Source: an uncultured Verrucomicrobiota bacterium (GTDB lineage: Bacteria > Verrucomicrobiota > Kiritimatiellia > RFP12 > UBA3636). From it: a DNA stretch of 53,617 nucleotides. The DNA lies in assembly GCA_949285835.1 (NCBI GenBank), contig CASEAR010000041.1, positions 1-53,617 of the forward strand. Reading direction: 5' to 3'. Of the stretch, positions 27,180 to 36,920 are shown one piece after another. Under the pieces are notes generated by a model, which worked only from the letters and a program-made list of their open reading frames with translations, made no database searches and had not been told where the DNA came from. The translations under genes were made by a program, and so were the position numbers. Position 1 is the stretch's first letter; every line of letters begins with the position of its first letter.

Positions 27180-28178
27180 ATTAAACGTAAAAACGGGTGT
27201 TTAAGCATGCCAGACTGGAATCCAAGGTTTTTTATCTTTAACGGTTTCTAATTTTGCGTGCTGTGTCAAATTGAAAACGTACATACAAGCACAGCGGAAA
27301 TTCATATGGCGCGTTTAGTTTAAGTATCAAATGGAAAGACCGGTGATTCTTCGCTGAATGCAGGCCGATGCAGCGTATTGTCATTCGGTATGCCTCATTA
27401 AGGAACCGGCTTTAAAACGAAATAGTGGGAACCCGGAGGAATGAAAAAGATGCACATACGTTTGCCGCATATTTCAGCGTACAGCAAAAGCAACCTGCCT
27501 GCTTGTACTGCATTCAAGTTTATTGCAAACATTGCATGGGAAAGCAATATGCTGCAGGATATGCTCTGTCATATGAAATATTTCGTATTTACCAGAAGTA
27601 ATGAAGGCATCGCATTGGCTAATGGCTTGAGCGATCAAGCATAACGGAAAACTTCATATGATTCTGTACTTCCGGCAACAGGGAGAACTGCAAACGTAAA
27701 ACCTTGAATGCGCATGAAATGCGGAAGTCCTGAACTTTTTAATGTTGTTTTATACTGACGTTCAGCAGTATTTTGCTGTGTACGGCGCTATGCGGCATAG
27801 TCCCTGATACGAATTTTAATGTGAGTCTCTGACCGAAAGAGCTTTTACCTGCAGGTTTACACAGTTTCGAGAGGCTTCAAAGTGTTTCTCAAATCTTGTG
27901 TTTCCCATTTTATCAGCTTCCATTTGTTAAATGCGGAGTAATTCCGGCCTGCGCAAGACGCCGTTTCTGCCCTGATGATGCTCATTATTCGCAGTACGAA
28001 TATTTGGACAGACACGCTCCGTTGCAGCTTGCTCCATGGCCTGCTTCCAGGGATGGTTTAAACGGGGACTTGTATTCGCCGATTCCCCATACATGCAGCG
28101 CAATCACAAGTCATATAAGTAGTTGAAATTACACGTAAATTGTAAAAAAAGAAAAGTGGAGCAGTAAACACTCTATTC
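27180..28178. other. Gene-poor stretch between the polysaccharide operon and ppdK
   Basis: About 1 kb without a supported gene. A 67-codon frame at 27441-27644 (plus) has GGAGGA directly before its ATG, but the spacing is too short and the sequence matches nothing I know. The rest has scattered stops in all frames. Confidence 0.5.
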
Positions 28179-28207
28179 TTGACTGACTTTGGTCGGTAAT
28201 GTAGAAT
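28179..28207 (+). promoter_or_regulatory. Sigma70-type promoter of ppdK
   Basis: TTGACT (28179-28184) and TAGAAT (28202-28207) are separated by 17 bp. A leader of about 130 nt leads to the start at 28344. It is the best promoter match in this intergenic region. Confidence 0.6.
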
Positions 28208-28343
28208 GCGGCGCAGTTTTAGTGGTTAAAAGAAGAGAGAAAAGAGGAAGCGTTGCGGACTATGCGCTCTTTGTGGCACTCCTGCGGTGCAGGTTTGCTT
28301 CTGCCGGGAAATTGTGGTTCCGTTTCGTTTCCAGAGGAAAGTT

Positions 28344-31175
28344 ATGTCAGACGTAAAATATGTCTATTTTTTTGGCGCAGGCAAATCGGAAGGCCGCGCC
28401 GGAATGAGGGAAATTCTTGGCGGCAAGGGAGCGAACCTTGCTGAGATGGCGGAGTTAGGTCTGCCGGTACCGCCGGGCTTCACGATAACGACGGAAGCGT
28501 GCGCCAAATATTACGAAATAGGCCGCGAGAAGCTTTTTTCGGAAATTAGGCCGGAGGTTGAGCGCGCGCTTGCAGCTCTTGAGGAGGCAACCGGCAAGAA
28601 ATTCGGAAGCGGCCCCAATCCGCTTCTTGTTTCCGTTCGATCAGGCGCGGCTGCATCAATGCCAGGCATGATGGACACTGTGCTCAATCTGGGAATCAAT
28701 GAAGACACGGCAAAGGCACTGTCTGAGCTGACTGGCAATGTGCGTTTTGTACTCGATTCGAGGCGGCGCTTCATACAGATGTATGGAAATGTCGTTATGG
28801 GAGTAGAGCACTCCAAGTTTGAGGCTGTTCTTGAAAATGTCAAAGATGCGCGCGGAATAAGTCTGGACACAGAGCTTTCATGCGAAGATCTTGAGGAGGT
28901 GATCTGCCGGTATCTGGAGGTGGTTCGCACAGAAACAGGAAGGCTCTTCCCTGATGATCCGATGGACCAGCTCTGGGGCGGGATTGAAGCAGTTTTTGCA
29001 TCCTGGAACAATCCAAGAGCAATCAAGTACCGTGAATTGAATGACATCCGTGGATTGTTGGGAACGGCTGTAAACGTCCAGTCAATGGTATTCGGCAACA
29101 CGGGAATGAACTCTGCGACCGGTGTGGCGTTTACCCGTGATCCTTCTACCGGCGCTCACAAGTACTTCTATGGAGAGTACCTCATAAACGCGCAGGGCGA
29201 GGACGTTGTCGCTGGAATACGCACGCCTCAGCAGATTACTCTTGCTGGATCCAGAGAATGGGCGGCGTCGCATGAGGTCTCGGAAAGCGAAAGAAAGGAG
29301 AAATATCCTTCGCTGGAGGAGACAATGCCGGAAGTCTTTTCTCAGCTTGACTCAATAAGGTTCACGCTTGAGAAGCACTATCGAGACATGCAGGATATGG
29401 AGTTTACCATAGAGAACGGCAAGCTTTACATGCTGCAGACACGGAGCGGAAAGCGTACCGCCGCTGCTGCGGTACGCATCGCCATAGATCTTGTGTCAGA
29501 GAAACTTATAGACGAGTCTACGGCCGTGATGCGTGTTGAGCCGTCACAACTGGATCAGCTTCTGCATCCTGTTTTCGCGAAAGGAGCGGAAAAAGCGGCT
29601 GAAAAGGACGGGAAGCTGATTCTGCGTGGACTGAATGCTTCTCCGGGAGCTGCAGCCGGACGCATCGTATTTAATGCTCTTGATGCTGAGTCATGGAAGG
29701 CCCGCGGGGAGAGCGTAATACTGGTCAGAATGGAGACGAGTCCGGAGGATATTTCCGGAATGGTGGCCGCATCGGGTGTCCTGACGGCGAGAGGAGGCAT
29801 GACATCGCATGCGGCTGTAGTGGCTCGCGGCATGGGTAAGTGCTGTGTTGCAGGCGCCGGGGCGCTTCATGTTGACTATGCTTCTCGCAAGGCTTCAGTG
29901 GCGGACTCCGATATTGTACTGCGCGAAGGCGACTGGATTTCAATAAACGGTTCTACAGGCATGGTCTACTCCGGCAAATTGGAAACCGAGGATCCGGAGT
30001 TGACCGGGCCTTTTGCGGAGATAATGGCGCTGGCGGACAAGTTCCGTGTTCTCGGCGTGCGAACAAATGCCGACACGCCTGCAGATGTGGAACGTGCAGT
30101 AAAATTTGGTGCGGAGGGGGTTGGTCTCTGCCGGACTGAACATATGTTTTTTGACTCACCCGGAAATCCAGAGGGAAGGACCATTGCAATACGCCGGCTT
30201 ATTCTTGTTGCCGACACGGTAAAAAAACTTCGCAAACAGTATTCTCAAACAGGAGACGATGCTTTACGTGCGGAGATTTTAAAAAAATTGGAAAACCCCA
30301 AGAAGCAGTATGATGCGGCGATTCGTGCTCTGCTTCCTCTGCAGCGCGGGGACTTTGCTTCCATTTTCAAAGTCCTTAAAGGCCGTCCTTGCACAATACG
30401 TTTGCTCGATCCTCCTCTGCACGAATTCGTGCCGCATGACGCTGCCGGACAAAGGCAGATGGCGGACGAGATGGGTATGACGGTTGAGCAGGTAAAAGAG
30501 CTGGTGGATTCTCTTCATGAGTTTAATCCAATGCTCGGACACCGCGGATGCCGTCTCGGAATAAGCTATCCGGAAGTCACGGAAATGCAGGTTCGCGCCA
30601 TATGTGAGGCTGCTGTGTCGGTTCCAGGGTCAAAGCCTGAAATAATGATTCCTCTTGTGGGGGATGTCAAAGAGCTTGCATCGCAGAAAAAAATCGCGCT
30701 GGCGACAATTGCCAAGGTGCAAGAAGAGAGCGGATGCAAGCTGTCTGTGAAAATCGGAACTATGATTGAAGTCCCACGCGCTGCCATAACGGCTGACAAA
30801 ATTGCTACAGAGGCGGATTTTTTCAGTTTTGGAACAAATGACCTAACTCAGATGGGGATGGGTTTTTCGCGTGATGACGCCGGTAAATTCCTTGGAGAGT
30901 ACGTCGAAACAGGTGTTTATGAATACGATCCTTTCCAAGTGCTGGACCAGGAGGGTATCGGCGGACTTATACAAATTGCCGCTGAACGCGGGCGCAGGAT
31001 TAAATCCGGACTGAAGCTTGGGCTCTGCGGGGAACACGGAGGTGAGCCGAAGTCTGTGGAATTCTGTCATCGTATCGGGCTGAATTATGTCTCATGCAGT
31101 CCGTTCCGTGTTCCCATCGCCAGGCTTGCAGCTGCACAGGCTGCGATACGCGGAGCCAGAAGCAACAAAGGATGA
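28344..31175 (+). CDS. ppdK: Pyruvate, phosphate dikinase
   Basis: A 943-residue cytoplasmic enzyme interconverting pyruvate, ATP and phosphate with PEP, AMP and pyrophosphate. It allows pyrophosphate-linked glycolysis or gluconeogenesis. The nucleotide-grasp domain opens with GGKGANLAEMAELGLPVPPGFTI. The swivelling phosphohistidine domain has GGMTSHAAVVARGMGKCCVAGA (His in TSHAA). The PEP/pyruvate barrel has GVGLCRTEHMFF, GHRGCRLGISYPE and FSFGTNDLTQM. Start ATG 28344 is preferred over the upstream 28287 because AGAGGAAAG precedes it and MSDVKYVYFFGAGKSEG matches the family start. It is somewhat longer than the commonest form (about 870-890). Monocistronic by context. Confidence 0.96.
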   Translation: MSDVKYVYFFGAGKSEGRAGMREILGGKGANLAEMAELGLPVPPGFTITTEACAKYYEIGREKLFSEIRPEVERALAALEEATGKKFGSGPNPLLVSVRSGAAASMPGMMDTVLNLGINEDTAKALSELTGNVRFVLDSRRRFIQMYGNVVMGVEHSKFEAVLENVKDARGISLDTELSCEDLEEVICRYLEVVRTETGRLFPDDPMDQLWGGIEAVFASWNNPRAIKYRELNDIRGLLGTAVNVQSMVFGNTGMNSATGVAFTRDPSTGAHKYFYGEYLINAQGEDVVAGIRTPQQITLAGSREWAASHEVSESERKEKYPSLEETMPEVFSQLDSIRFTLEKHYRDMQDMEFTIENGKLYMLQTRSGKRTAAAAVRIAIDLVSEKLIDESTAVMRVEPSQLDQLLHPVFAKGAEKAAEKDGKLILRGLNASPGAAAGRIVFNALDAESWKARGESVILVRMETSPEDISGMVAASGVLTARGGMTSHAAVVARGMGKCCVAGAGALHVDYASRKASVADSDIVLREGDWISINGSTGMVYSGKLETEDPELTGPFAEIMALADKFRVLGVRTNADTPADVERAVKFGAEGVGLCRTEHMFFDSPGNPEGRTIAIRRLILVADTVKKLRKQYSQTGDDALRAEILKKLENPKKQYDAAIRALLPLQRGDFASIFKVLKGRPCTIRLLDPPLHEFVPHDAAGQRQMADEMGMTVEQVKELVDSLHEFNPMLGHRGCRLGISYPEVTEMQVRAICEAAVSVPGSKPEIMIPLVGDVKELASQKKIALATIAKVQEESGCKLSVKIGTMIEVPRAAITADKIATEADFFSFGTNDLTQMGMGFSRDDAGKFLGEYVETGVYEYDPFQVLDQEGIGGLIQIAAERGRRIKSGLKLGLCGEHGGEPKSVEFCHRIGLNYVSCSPFRVPIARLAAAQAAIRGARSNKG

Positions 31176-31217
31176 CGTTTGAAACCGTTTCGGTTATAGT
31201 ACGTCATTTTGACTCAT

Positions 31218-32627
31218 ATGGCTCTTTCGGAAGATAAAACACTGATATTGCGCTCCGGAACCGGTCAGGAACGATCCTGTTTCGGAGCGAGGCCATCGCT
31301 CCTTGTCGTGTCGGGGCCGGAACAGGGCCGCGAAATCGATGTCGGAGTGGAGCCTTTTTCAATAGGTTCATCGGAGGATTCTGATTTCAAAATCACAGAT
31401 CCTGCCGTTTCGCGCAGGCATTGCATTATTTCGATTGATTCTGGGGGCTATGTCATAACCGATACAAATAGCACGAACGGTACGTTCGTGCGCGGCGTCA
31501 GAGTAATGCGCGCGTATCTGCTCCATGGTGACGAAATCAGGATTGGTTCTACGCGCATGATTTTTAATCCGCCTCATGGTTCCGCGGAGATTCCGCTTAG
31601 CGAATCGTCGTCATTCGGAAACCTTCTGGGCGCAAGTCTTGCGATGCGCAGGATTTTCTATCTTGCGGAAACTTATGCCCCCACAGATGCATCTCTTATG
31701 CTGTGCGGGGAGACTGGTACAGGCAAGGAAATACTTGCGGAGGAGATACACAGGCACAGCCGGCGAGCATCAAAGCCATTCGTGGTAATAGACTGTTCGT
31801 CTATAGCGCATGACGTTGTCGAGAGTGAATTGTTCGGACATGTTAAGGGCGCTTTTACGGGAGCTGTCGCAGACAGAGCCGGTTCCTTCGCCATGGCTGA
31901 TGGCGGTACGGTTTTTCTAGACGAAATCGGAGAACTTCCTGTTGATTTGCAGCCCAAGCTGTTGCGTATAATTGAAAAGCGCGAAATAAAACCCGTCGGC
32001 GGAAATTCCTTCAGAAGAGTAAACGTCAGAGTTATATGCGCCACGAATAAAAACTTACGTGAAGAGGTGGCTGCAGGACGCTTCAGGGAAGATCTTTTTT
32101 ACAGGCTGTCTGTAGTAAATATAGAATTGCCGCCGCTTCGTAATAGAAAGGAGGACATACCTCTTCTTGCATCTTTTTTTGCAAAAACGCTTCACGGCGA
32201 CGGAGCCTTGTCGCAGATATCGGATTTTGACGGATCCATGGCGGAGCTGCAGCGGTATGATTGGCCCGGCAATGTGCGTGAACTCAGGAACCTTATTGAC
32301 CGAGCATTCTACAGCATAAGGCGTCCCGTAGATTTGACGCTATGCATGCGGTTGGGAAGCGGGGCGTATCAGGGTTTTGTTCGCCATGGTTTGCAAGATG
32401 ACGGAACAGAATCTGAAGCGGCTCTGAAACCCGATGTTTCCAAACCGTTTAAAGAAGAAAAAAACAAGCTGATCTGCGATTTCGAGAAAAAATACATCGT
32501 TGCTCTGTTGAAACGCAACGGCGGCAACGTCTCAAAATCTGCGAGAGAAGCCGATATCGAACGCGCTTATCTGCAGAGATTGATTCGCAAGTACGGTATA
32601 GCGGCGGCTTCTCACGACGGACTATAG
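31218..32627 (+). CDS. Sigma54-dependent activator with N-terminal FHA domain
   Basis: A 469-residue transcription activator. An FHA domain occupies about 25-117, with VSRRH and NSTNGTF intact as in phosphothreonine binders, though the usual arginine of GR is a serine (IGSSED). The AAA+ sigma54 domain has Walker A GETGTGKE (164-171), the sigma54-contacting GAFTGA loop, Walker B GGTVFLDEIGELP and the R-finger region FREDLFYRLSVVNI. A Fis-type helix-turn-helix ends the protein (NGGNVSKSAREADIERAYLQRLIRKYGI). It probably turns serine/threonine phosphorylation into sigma54 transcription. No kinase gene is adjacent. Start ATG 31218 is chosen; a TTG at 31209 is the alternative. No Shine-Dalgarno sequence; TATAGT at 31195-31200 would leave a very short leader. 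Confidence 0.92.
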   Translation: MALSEDKTLILRSGTGQERSCFGARPSLLVVSGPEQGREIDVGVEPFSIGSSEDSDFKITDPAVSRRHCIISIDSGGYVITDTNSTNGTFVRGVRVMRAYLLHGDEIRIGSTRMIFNPPHGSAEIPLSESSSFGNLLGASLAMRRIFYLAETYAPTDASLMLCGETGTGKEILAEEIHRHSRRASKPFVVIDCSSIAHDVVESELFGHVKGAFTGAVADRAGSFAMADGGTVFLDEIGELPVDLQPKLLRIIEKREIKPVGGNSFRRVNVRVICATNKNLREEVAAGRFREDLFYRLSVVNIELPPLRNRKEDIPLLASFFAKTLHGDGALSQISDFDGSMAELQRYDWPGNVRELRNLIDRAFYSIRRPVDLTLCMRLGSGAYQGFVRHGLQDDGTESEAALKPDVSKPFKEEKNKLICDFEKKYIVALLKRNGGNVSKSAREADIERAYLQRLIRKYGIAAASHDGL

Positions 32628-32717
32628 GATGCATTCGGAGTGAGATCCAGTTTCTCCTTTTTATTTTCTTGTTTCCGAAGTTGTTTCAGACGGAGAGTTT
32701 CGTCGCGCACAGCATCA

Positions 32718-33122
32718 ATGGAGACTGGTACGTGGGGAGAGGATATTGCCGAAGATTTTCTAGTCTCTGCTGGGCTGCGCATTTTGGCCCGCAACGTGGT
32801 ATGCGGCGGCGGGGAGCTTGATATCGTAGCGTTTGACAAAAGCCGCGGCGCAGCTGGGGAGATAGTCTTTGTTGAGGTTAAGACGCGGGCAAGCGATGCG
32901 TACGGCGGCGGCAAGGCCGCAATGACGTCTGCCAAGAGGCGTTGTGTGTGCAAAGCCGCTTCCGCATACATGAGAAAACATGATTTACTGCGGCGGGCTT
33001 TCAGGTTTGACCTTATCGAGGTAATCGGCAGAAAAGGTGGAGGCGACCCGCTTATAAGGCATTACCGAAATGCCTTTCCCATGAAAACTTCTTCTGTACG
33101 CCGTAACTGGAGGATGAGATAG
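32718..33122 (+). CDS. UPF0102 (YraN) family nuclease-like protein
   Basis: A 134-residue protein of the YraN family, which has a restriction-endonuclease-like fold. The core is present: WGEDIAEDFLVSAGLRILARNV, then GGGELDIVAFD, then FVEVKTRAS, with the E-D-EVK acidic/lysine pattern of a metal-dependent nuclease. Its cellular role is not settled. The open frame runs upstream to GTG 32640, but that stretch is hydrophobic-basic and unlike the family, so ATG 32718 is preferred. Neither start has a good ribosome site. It lies about 90 bp after the FHA-activator gene. Confidence 0.82.
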   Translation: METGTWGEDIAEDFLVSAGLRILARNVVCGGGELDIVAFDKSRGAAGEIVFVEVKTRASDAYGGGKAAMTSAKRRCVCKAASAYMRKHDLLRRAFRFDLIEVIGRKGGGDPLIRHYRNAFPMKTSSVRRNWRMR

Positions 33123-33124
33123 GG

Positions 33125-33300
33125 CGCGTCTGAAACCAAGTCCCAGAAGAGTATAAAAAGCGGTTGCAAATTGCGGTCCAGTCGCAGGCGATGCACCCGT
33201 AACGGTATGCTTGACCTAAAACATGGCAGAATTTAATTAGACTCTTGTCGTAAAAGCATTCTGCCTGCTCGCTAATATGAGGCGTTGCAGTATGAGGCTC
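33125..33300 (-). pseudogene. Possible transposase C-terminal remnant
   Basis: On the minus strand the translation around FYDKSLIKF...TAICNRFLYSSGTWFQTRP loosely recalls the C-terminal end of IS5-like DDE transposases (YDK.LY...., ..RIATRYDKTA..FL). The match is weak, interrupted, and has no visible terminal inverted repeats. The rest of 33123-33501 holds no gene I can support. Confidence 0.25.
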
Positions 33301-33501
33301 TGGATGAACAGTGCGCCTCAAGTTTTAAGATGGTCATATTCACAGATTAAATTTCGGCAAATTCTATAACGCACCTGTGTACGGGAGATATAATCGCCGT
33401 CCGTTCACACTTTCTTTCTCGCCTTGCTTAAGTGCGGCTGGATTGCCTCCCAGCGTGGTTTACCTTGTTGGCCAAAGTATTATGATGCCCGTTGTTTTGT
33501 C

Positions 33502-33531
33502 TTGACGAAGCAATTGCACATGGCATATTTT
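33502..33531 (+). promoter_or_regulatory. Sigma70-type promoter of the MscS-type channel gene
   Basis: TTGACG (33502-33507) and TATTTT (33526-33531) are 18 bp apart. This leaves a leader of about 45 nt before ATG 33582. Confidence 0.5.
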
Positions 33532-33581
33532 TTGTGTCTGTTTTTTCTGACCAGAATCCTCTGCAGTCACGGGAGCGTATA

Positions 33582-34712
33582 ATGAGCGTAGGTAATATAA
33601 CGAAAAAAATACTGGAATGGGTACTTAGTCACGGAAGTCAGGTCCTTTTTGTTTTAATTGCCGCGGTAGTCGTGTTCGCAGTCATCAGGCTTATTATGGA
33701 TTCGGTTCTGAAGAAAAATAATTTATCAGGAAGTTCTGATAATCTTCGGAAGCGGATCGGTGCCATACCATATATCGCTGCGTTAGCTGCAATAGCGGTG
33801 TTTGCCTTGTGCATAGGCGAGGGCAAGAGTTTTTCCGGCATTCTTCCTGGCATTGCGGATTGGATGTTCCATGGCGGAATAAAAATTCTTTTCATACTTG
33901 CTCTTACTGCGGTGCTTATAAAGGTTTCCGGCTCGATTATCGAGAAATTATTCGACAGGCTGGTTCCGAATAAGGACGGCGAAATGGTAAAACGTTCCGG
34001 AACTCTTAAATCCGTTTGTTTTGGAGCGATAAAAGTGTTTTTGATTACGATTGCTACAATAATCGCCCTCGATAATCTCGGAATCGATATCGGTCCTATT
34101 CTTGCCGGTGCCGGCGTATTGGGAATTGCCATCGGCTTTGGTGCGCAGCAGCTTGTCAGAGATTTGATAAACGGCTTTTTTATTTTGCTTGATGATCAGA
34201 TACGCATTGGCGACGTTGTGCAGATTGCCGGATGCAGCGGTGTGGTCGAGAGCGTGGATCTGCGTATGACAAAGTTGCGCGATGTGTCGGGAAACGTGCA
34301 TTTTGTAAGAAACGGAGAAATAACGGTTGTCACCAACATGACAAAGGACTACTCCTGCTGTGTATTGGACGTTGGCGTTGCATACAGGGAAAACGTTGAT
34401 GAAGTTGCTGAAGTTTTGAAGGACATAGGCGCGGAGATCATGTCGGATGAAAAATACAGCGGCGACATCCTTGCACCTGTTGAGGTTTTCGGCGTGGATA
34501 GGCTGGGGGACTCTTCTGTCGTCATACGGGCAAGGGTTAAGACTGTGCCGAACAAGCAATGGTCTATCGGCAGAGAGTTCAACCGCAGGATAAAGAATCG
34601 GTTCGATTCTCTGGGAATAGAAATACCATTCCCTCACATAACGGTATATCAGGGAATCGGCAAGGACGGCAAAGCGCCTCCGCTGAATGTTCAAAGTGCG
34701 GCAAAAGTGTAA
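33582..34712 (+). CDS. MscS family mechanosensitive ion channel
   Basis: A 376-residue inner-membrane channel. Hydrophobic segments lie near residues 18-38, 60-80, 95-115 and 150-170. The pore helix region GPILAGAGVLGIAIGFGAQQLVRDLINGFFILLDDQIRIGD contains the glycine/alanine-rich packing typical of TM3 in MscS. A cytoplasmic beta/alpha vestibule follows (GVVESVDLRMTKLRDVSGNVHFVRNGEI). Such channels open under membrane tension and release solutes during osmotic downshock. Start ATG 33582 follows GGGAG; the frame is open to 33492. It is convergent with the UroD-family gene. Confidence 0.92.
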   Translation: MSVGNITKKILEWVLSHGSQVLFVLIAAVVVFAVIRLIMDSVLKKNNLSGSSDNLRKRIGAIPYIAALAAIAVFALCIGEGKSFSGILPGIADWMFHGGIKILFILALTAVLIKVSGSIIEKLFDRLVPNKDGEMVKRSGTLKSVCFGAIKVFLITIATIIALDNLGIDIGPILAGAGVLGIAIGFGAQQLVRDLINGFFILLDDQIRIGDVVQIAGCSGVVESVDLRMTKLRDVSGNVHFVRNGEITVVTNMTKDYSCCVLDVGVAYRENVDEVAEVLKDIGAEIMSDEKYSGDILAPVEVFGVDRLGDSSVVIRARVKTVPNKQWSIGREFNRRIKNRFDSLGIEIPFPHITVYQGIGKDGKAPPLNVQSAAKV

Positions 34713-34742
34713 ACCATCGCCGGTATTCTCACAACTTTCAGG

Positions 34743-35882
34743 TCAGATCCGGCCTTCAGCCTGGCAGAGAAGACGGCAGTAGTGTACAAAATTCGGCCAT
34801 GAGACGTCCGACGGAACTCCGTGGTCACATCCGGGAATGTACCCGCCGTCTTTGATCACCGGACGCAGCCTCTGAATTTCATCTTCGATAAATCTCCCGC
34901 CCTTGGCCATGGCGCGCTTATCCACACCGCCGCGAAAAGCCATTGCATGGCCGTATTCCCGGCGCAACGCAGGCAGATCGTTCCCTGCTGCGACTTCAAC
35001 TGGTTCGCAAACATTGATCCCTGCCTCAATCCATAGAGGGATTAATTCGCCTATAAAACCGTCAGAATCCATGGAGTAAATACGGATTCCTGCTGCTCTG
35101 ATAAAATTTCCCCAGCGTTTCCATGTCGGCAGCAGGAATTTCCGCGTCATTTCCGGTGAAAGCATCGAGTGTCCTTTATAAGCCATGTCCTCTGAAATAA
35201 AAAACTCATCCGGTGTGACGTATTCAAGACCTTTTTCAAGCAGTTTGAGAACGTAGTCCTCCCAGAAATTGATCATTTCCATCACCAGGTCGGAATCGTC
35301 GTAAAACATAATGCTGAGATTTTCAAATCCGCACCACTCGCGCAGCTGCCAGTATGGACCGTTGAAATGCCAGACAATCGGGTTCACACGTTCGTCCCAG
35401 GAACCGGATGATGGCGGGGTAACCATACTGATTCTGTCCGGGTCGTCCGGGTTATAACGTTTTTTCATCTGTTCCCAGTCATCCCTGTTTTGTACAGGAC
35501 ATTTCAGCCAGTTTCGAGTAACGAAATCTGTCGCTGTACGCAAATACGAAGCGTCGAATTCTAAACCTATTTCACAAATATTCCCTTTCCAATCCTGGAC
35601 GACTTGTGAGTTGGTCCTCTTTTCAATAATTTTCTCCTCAAATTTTGGGCGCATTGTCTGATCAATGCTCAAATTCGCCTTAAAACCGTTGTCTGCCGGC
35701 ATCTTGTAACCGCACGCACAGTTGAATGCTTCTGCGATGAGAGCATTCCCTATCAATCCTGCCGGCAGGCCTTCTTTGTACCAGCGGTTCCTTGTTGATT
35801 CTCTTCCGTGTCCTGGTTCAAATGGTATATAATCAGGCTTTTCGAACAGAAGTGTTCTCAAATAGCGTTCTCTTGAATTCAT
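34743..35882 (-). CDS. Uroporphyrinogen decarboxylase family protein
   Basis: A 379-residue TIM-barrel protein of the URO-D/MtaA superfamily. Family features include MNSRERYLRTLLFEKPDYIPFEPG at the N-terminus, DFVTRNW, FISEDMAYKGHSMLSPEMTRKFLLP and the C-terminal DGGYIPGCDHGVPSDVSWPNFVHYCRLL. Because the N-terminal porphyrin-binding arginines of HemE are not evident and no haem genes are near, it is more likely one of the methyltransferase-like members. These expanded paralogues are frequent in Lentisphaerota and relatives. The substrate is unknown. Confidence 0.85.
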   Translation of the reverse strand: MNSRERYLRTLLFEKPDYIPFEPGHGRESTRNRWYKEGLPAGLIGNALIAEAFNCACGYKMPADNGFKANLSIDQTMRPKFEEKIIEKRTNSQVVQDWKGNICEIGLEFDASYLRTATDFVTRNWLKCPVQNRDDWEQMKKRYNPDDPDRISMVTPPSSGSWDERVNPIVWHFNGPYWQLREWCGFENLSIMFYDDSDLVMEMINFWEDYVLKLLEKGLEYVTPDEFFISEDMAYKGHSMLSPEMTRKFLLPTWKRWGNFIRAAGIRIYSMDSDGFIGELIPLWIEAGINVCEPVEVAAGNDLPALRREYGHAMAFRGGVDKRAMAKGGRFIEDEIQRLRPVIKDGGYIPGCDHGVPSDVSWPNFVHYCRLLCQAEGRI

Positions 35883-36187
35883 TTATATGTCTCCGCTTTC
35901 GGCAGAATGCTGTTAAGTGAGACGTCATTCTATATTTTTTTCGATCGTTCCTGACCGTCCTGTCCCACCCGCGAGACTGTAAGCTAAACCAGTTTCAAGC
36001 GCAATATAAATATTCATGCAAAGACACGGCGGAAAAGTTTAACATGTGCAGAGGAAAACACGATGTATGTCGTCCCATAACATATTGGATTTTTCACATA
36101 AATCCGCCGCGTCGCTTTTGGCTTTATAATGTAACGGGATTATTGTAGACTCAGAACGTTGTCATATTGAGTCAAGGGGCTTATACC
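35883..36187. other. Intergenic region upstream of pyrF
   Basis: About 305 bp between divergent genes. A TATAAT at 36125-36130 may serve pyrF but lacks a clear -35. Nothing else is recognisable. Confidence 0.4.
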
Positions 36188-36883
36188 ATGGACGGGAAAG
36201 TAATTGTAGCGTTGGATGTGCCAAGTATGCAGGAGGCGGCTCAGGTTGTATCCGAAATTGGCGAAGAAGTATCTTTTTACAAAGTTGGACTTGAGCTTTT
36301 CATCGCCGATGGTCCTGCGGTGCTGCATATGCTTAAGGAAGAAGGGAAAAATATTTTTCTGGATCTGAAGCTTCATGATATTCCGAGGACGGTCGAACGT
36401 GCGGTGTCATCCTGCATCAAGTTCGGTGTGGATATGCTCACCGTGCACTCATCAGGGGCAACTGCGATGGTTGCCAGCGCTGCGGCAGCGGTTAGGACCG
36501 CGGGAGCAGATACGAAGATACTTGCGGTTACAGTTTTGACCAGCCTGGATGACAAAGATTTGCACGACGTAGGCGTATCACGCCCGATGGAGGAGCAGGT
36601 ATGCGCGCTGGGGAAACTGGCGGTGGATTCAGGGGCTGATGGCCTTATATGTTCTCCGCGCGAGGTTGTCAAACTCAGGCAGACACTTGGACAGCGTCCG
36701 GTTCTGGTTACCCCAGGAGTACGCCCAGCAGGTGAAAATGCCGGCGACCAGAAAAGGATCGCCACGCCGGAACGCGCAATAGCTGACGGTGCTTCGTATG
36801 TTGTCGTAGGACGTCCAATAGTTCAGGCCGCCGACAGAAGGGCGGCAGCGAAAGCAATAAACAGCATGATTGCTTCCATTTAG
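36188..36883 (+). CDS. pyrF: Orotidine 5'-phosphate decarboxylase
   Basis: A 231-residue TIM-barrel enzyme making UMP in the last step of pyrimidine synthesis. It has VIVALDVPS at the N-terminus, KVGLELF, the catalytic LDLKLHDIPRTV with the Asp-x-Lys-x-x-Asp array, and VTPGVRP with the phosphate-binding VVGRPI at the end. ATG 36188 is chosen over the upstream TTG 36167 because AAGGGG sits 8 bp before it. It is not with other pyr genes; parB follows 37 bp later and probably shares its transcript. Confidence 0.95.
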   Translation: MDGKVIVALDVPSMQEAAQVVSEIGEEVSFYKVGLELFIADGPAVLHMLKEEGKNIFLDLKLHDIPRTVERAVSSCIKFGVDMLTVHSSGATAMVASAAAAVRTAGADTKILAVTVLTSLDDKDLHDVGVSRPMEEQVCALGKLAVDSGADGLICSPREVVKLRQTLGQRPVLVTPGVRPAGENAGDQKRIATPERAIADGASYVVVGRPIVQAADRRAAAKAINSMIASI

Positions 36884-36920
36884 GTTTTTACGGTATCTCA
36901 AAATATTTGCCGGGCAAAAT

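Noticed and set aside
27441-27644. 67-residue protein gene after the glycoside hydrolase operon
   Set aside because: GGAGGA touches the ATG with almost no spacing, and the sequence has no family signature or conserved-looking pattern.
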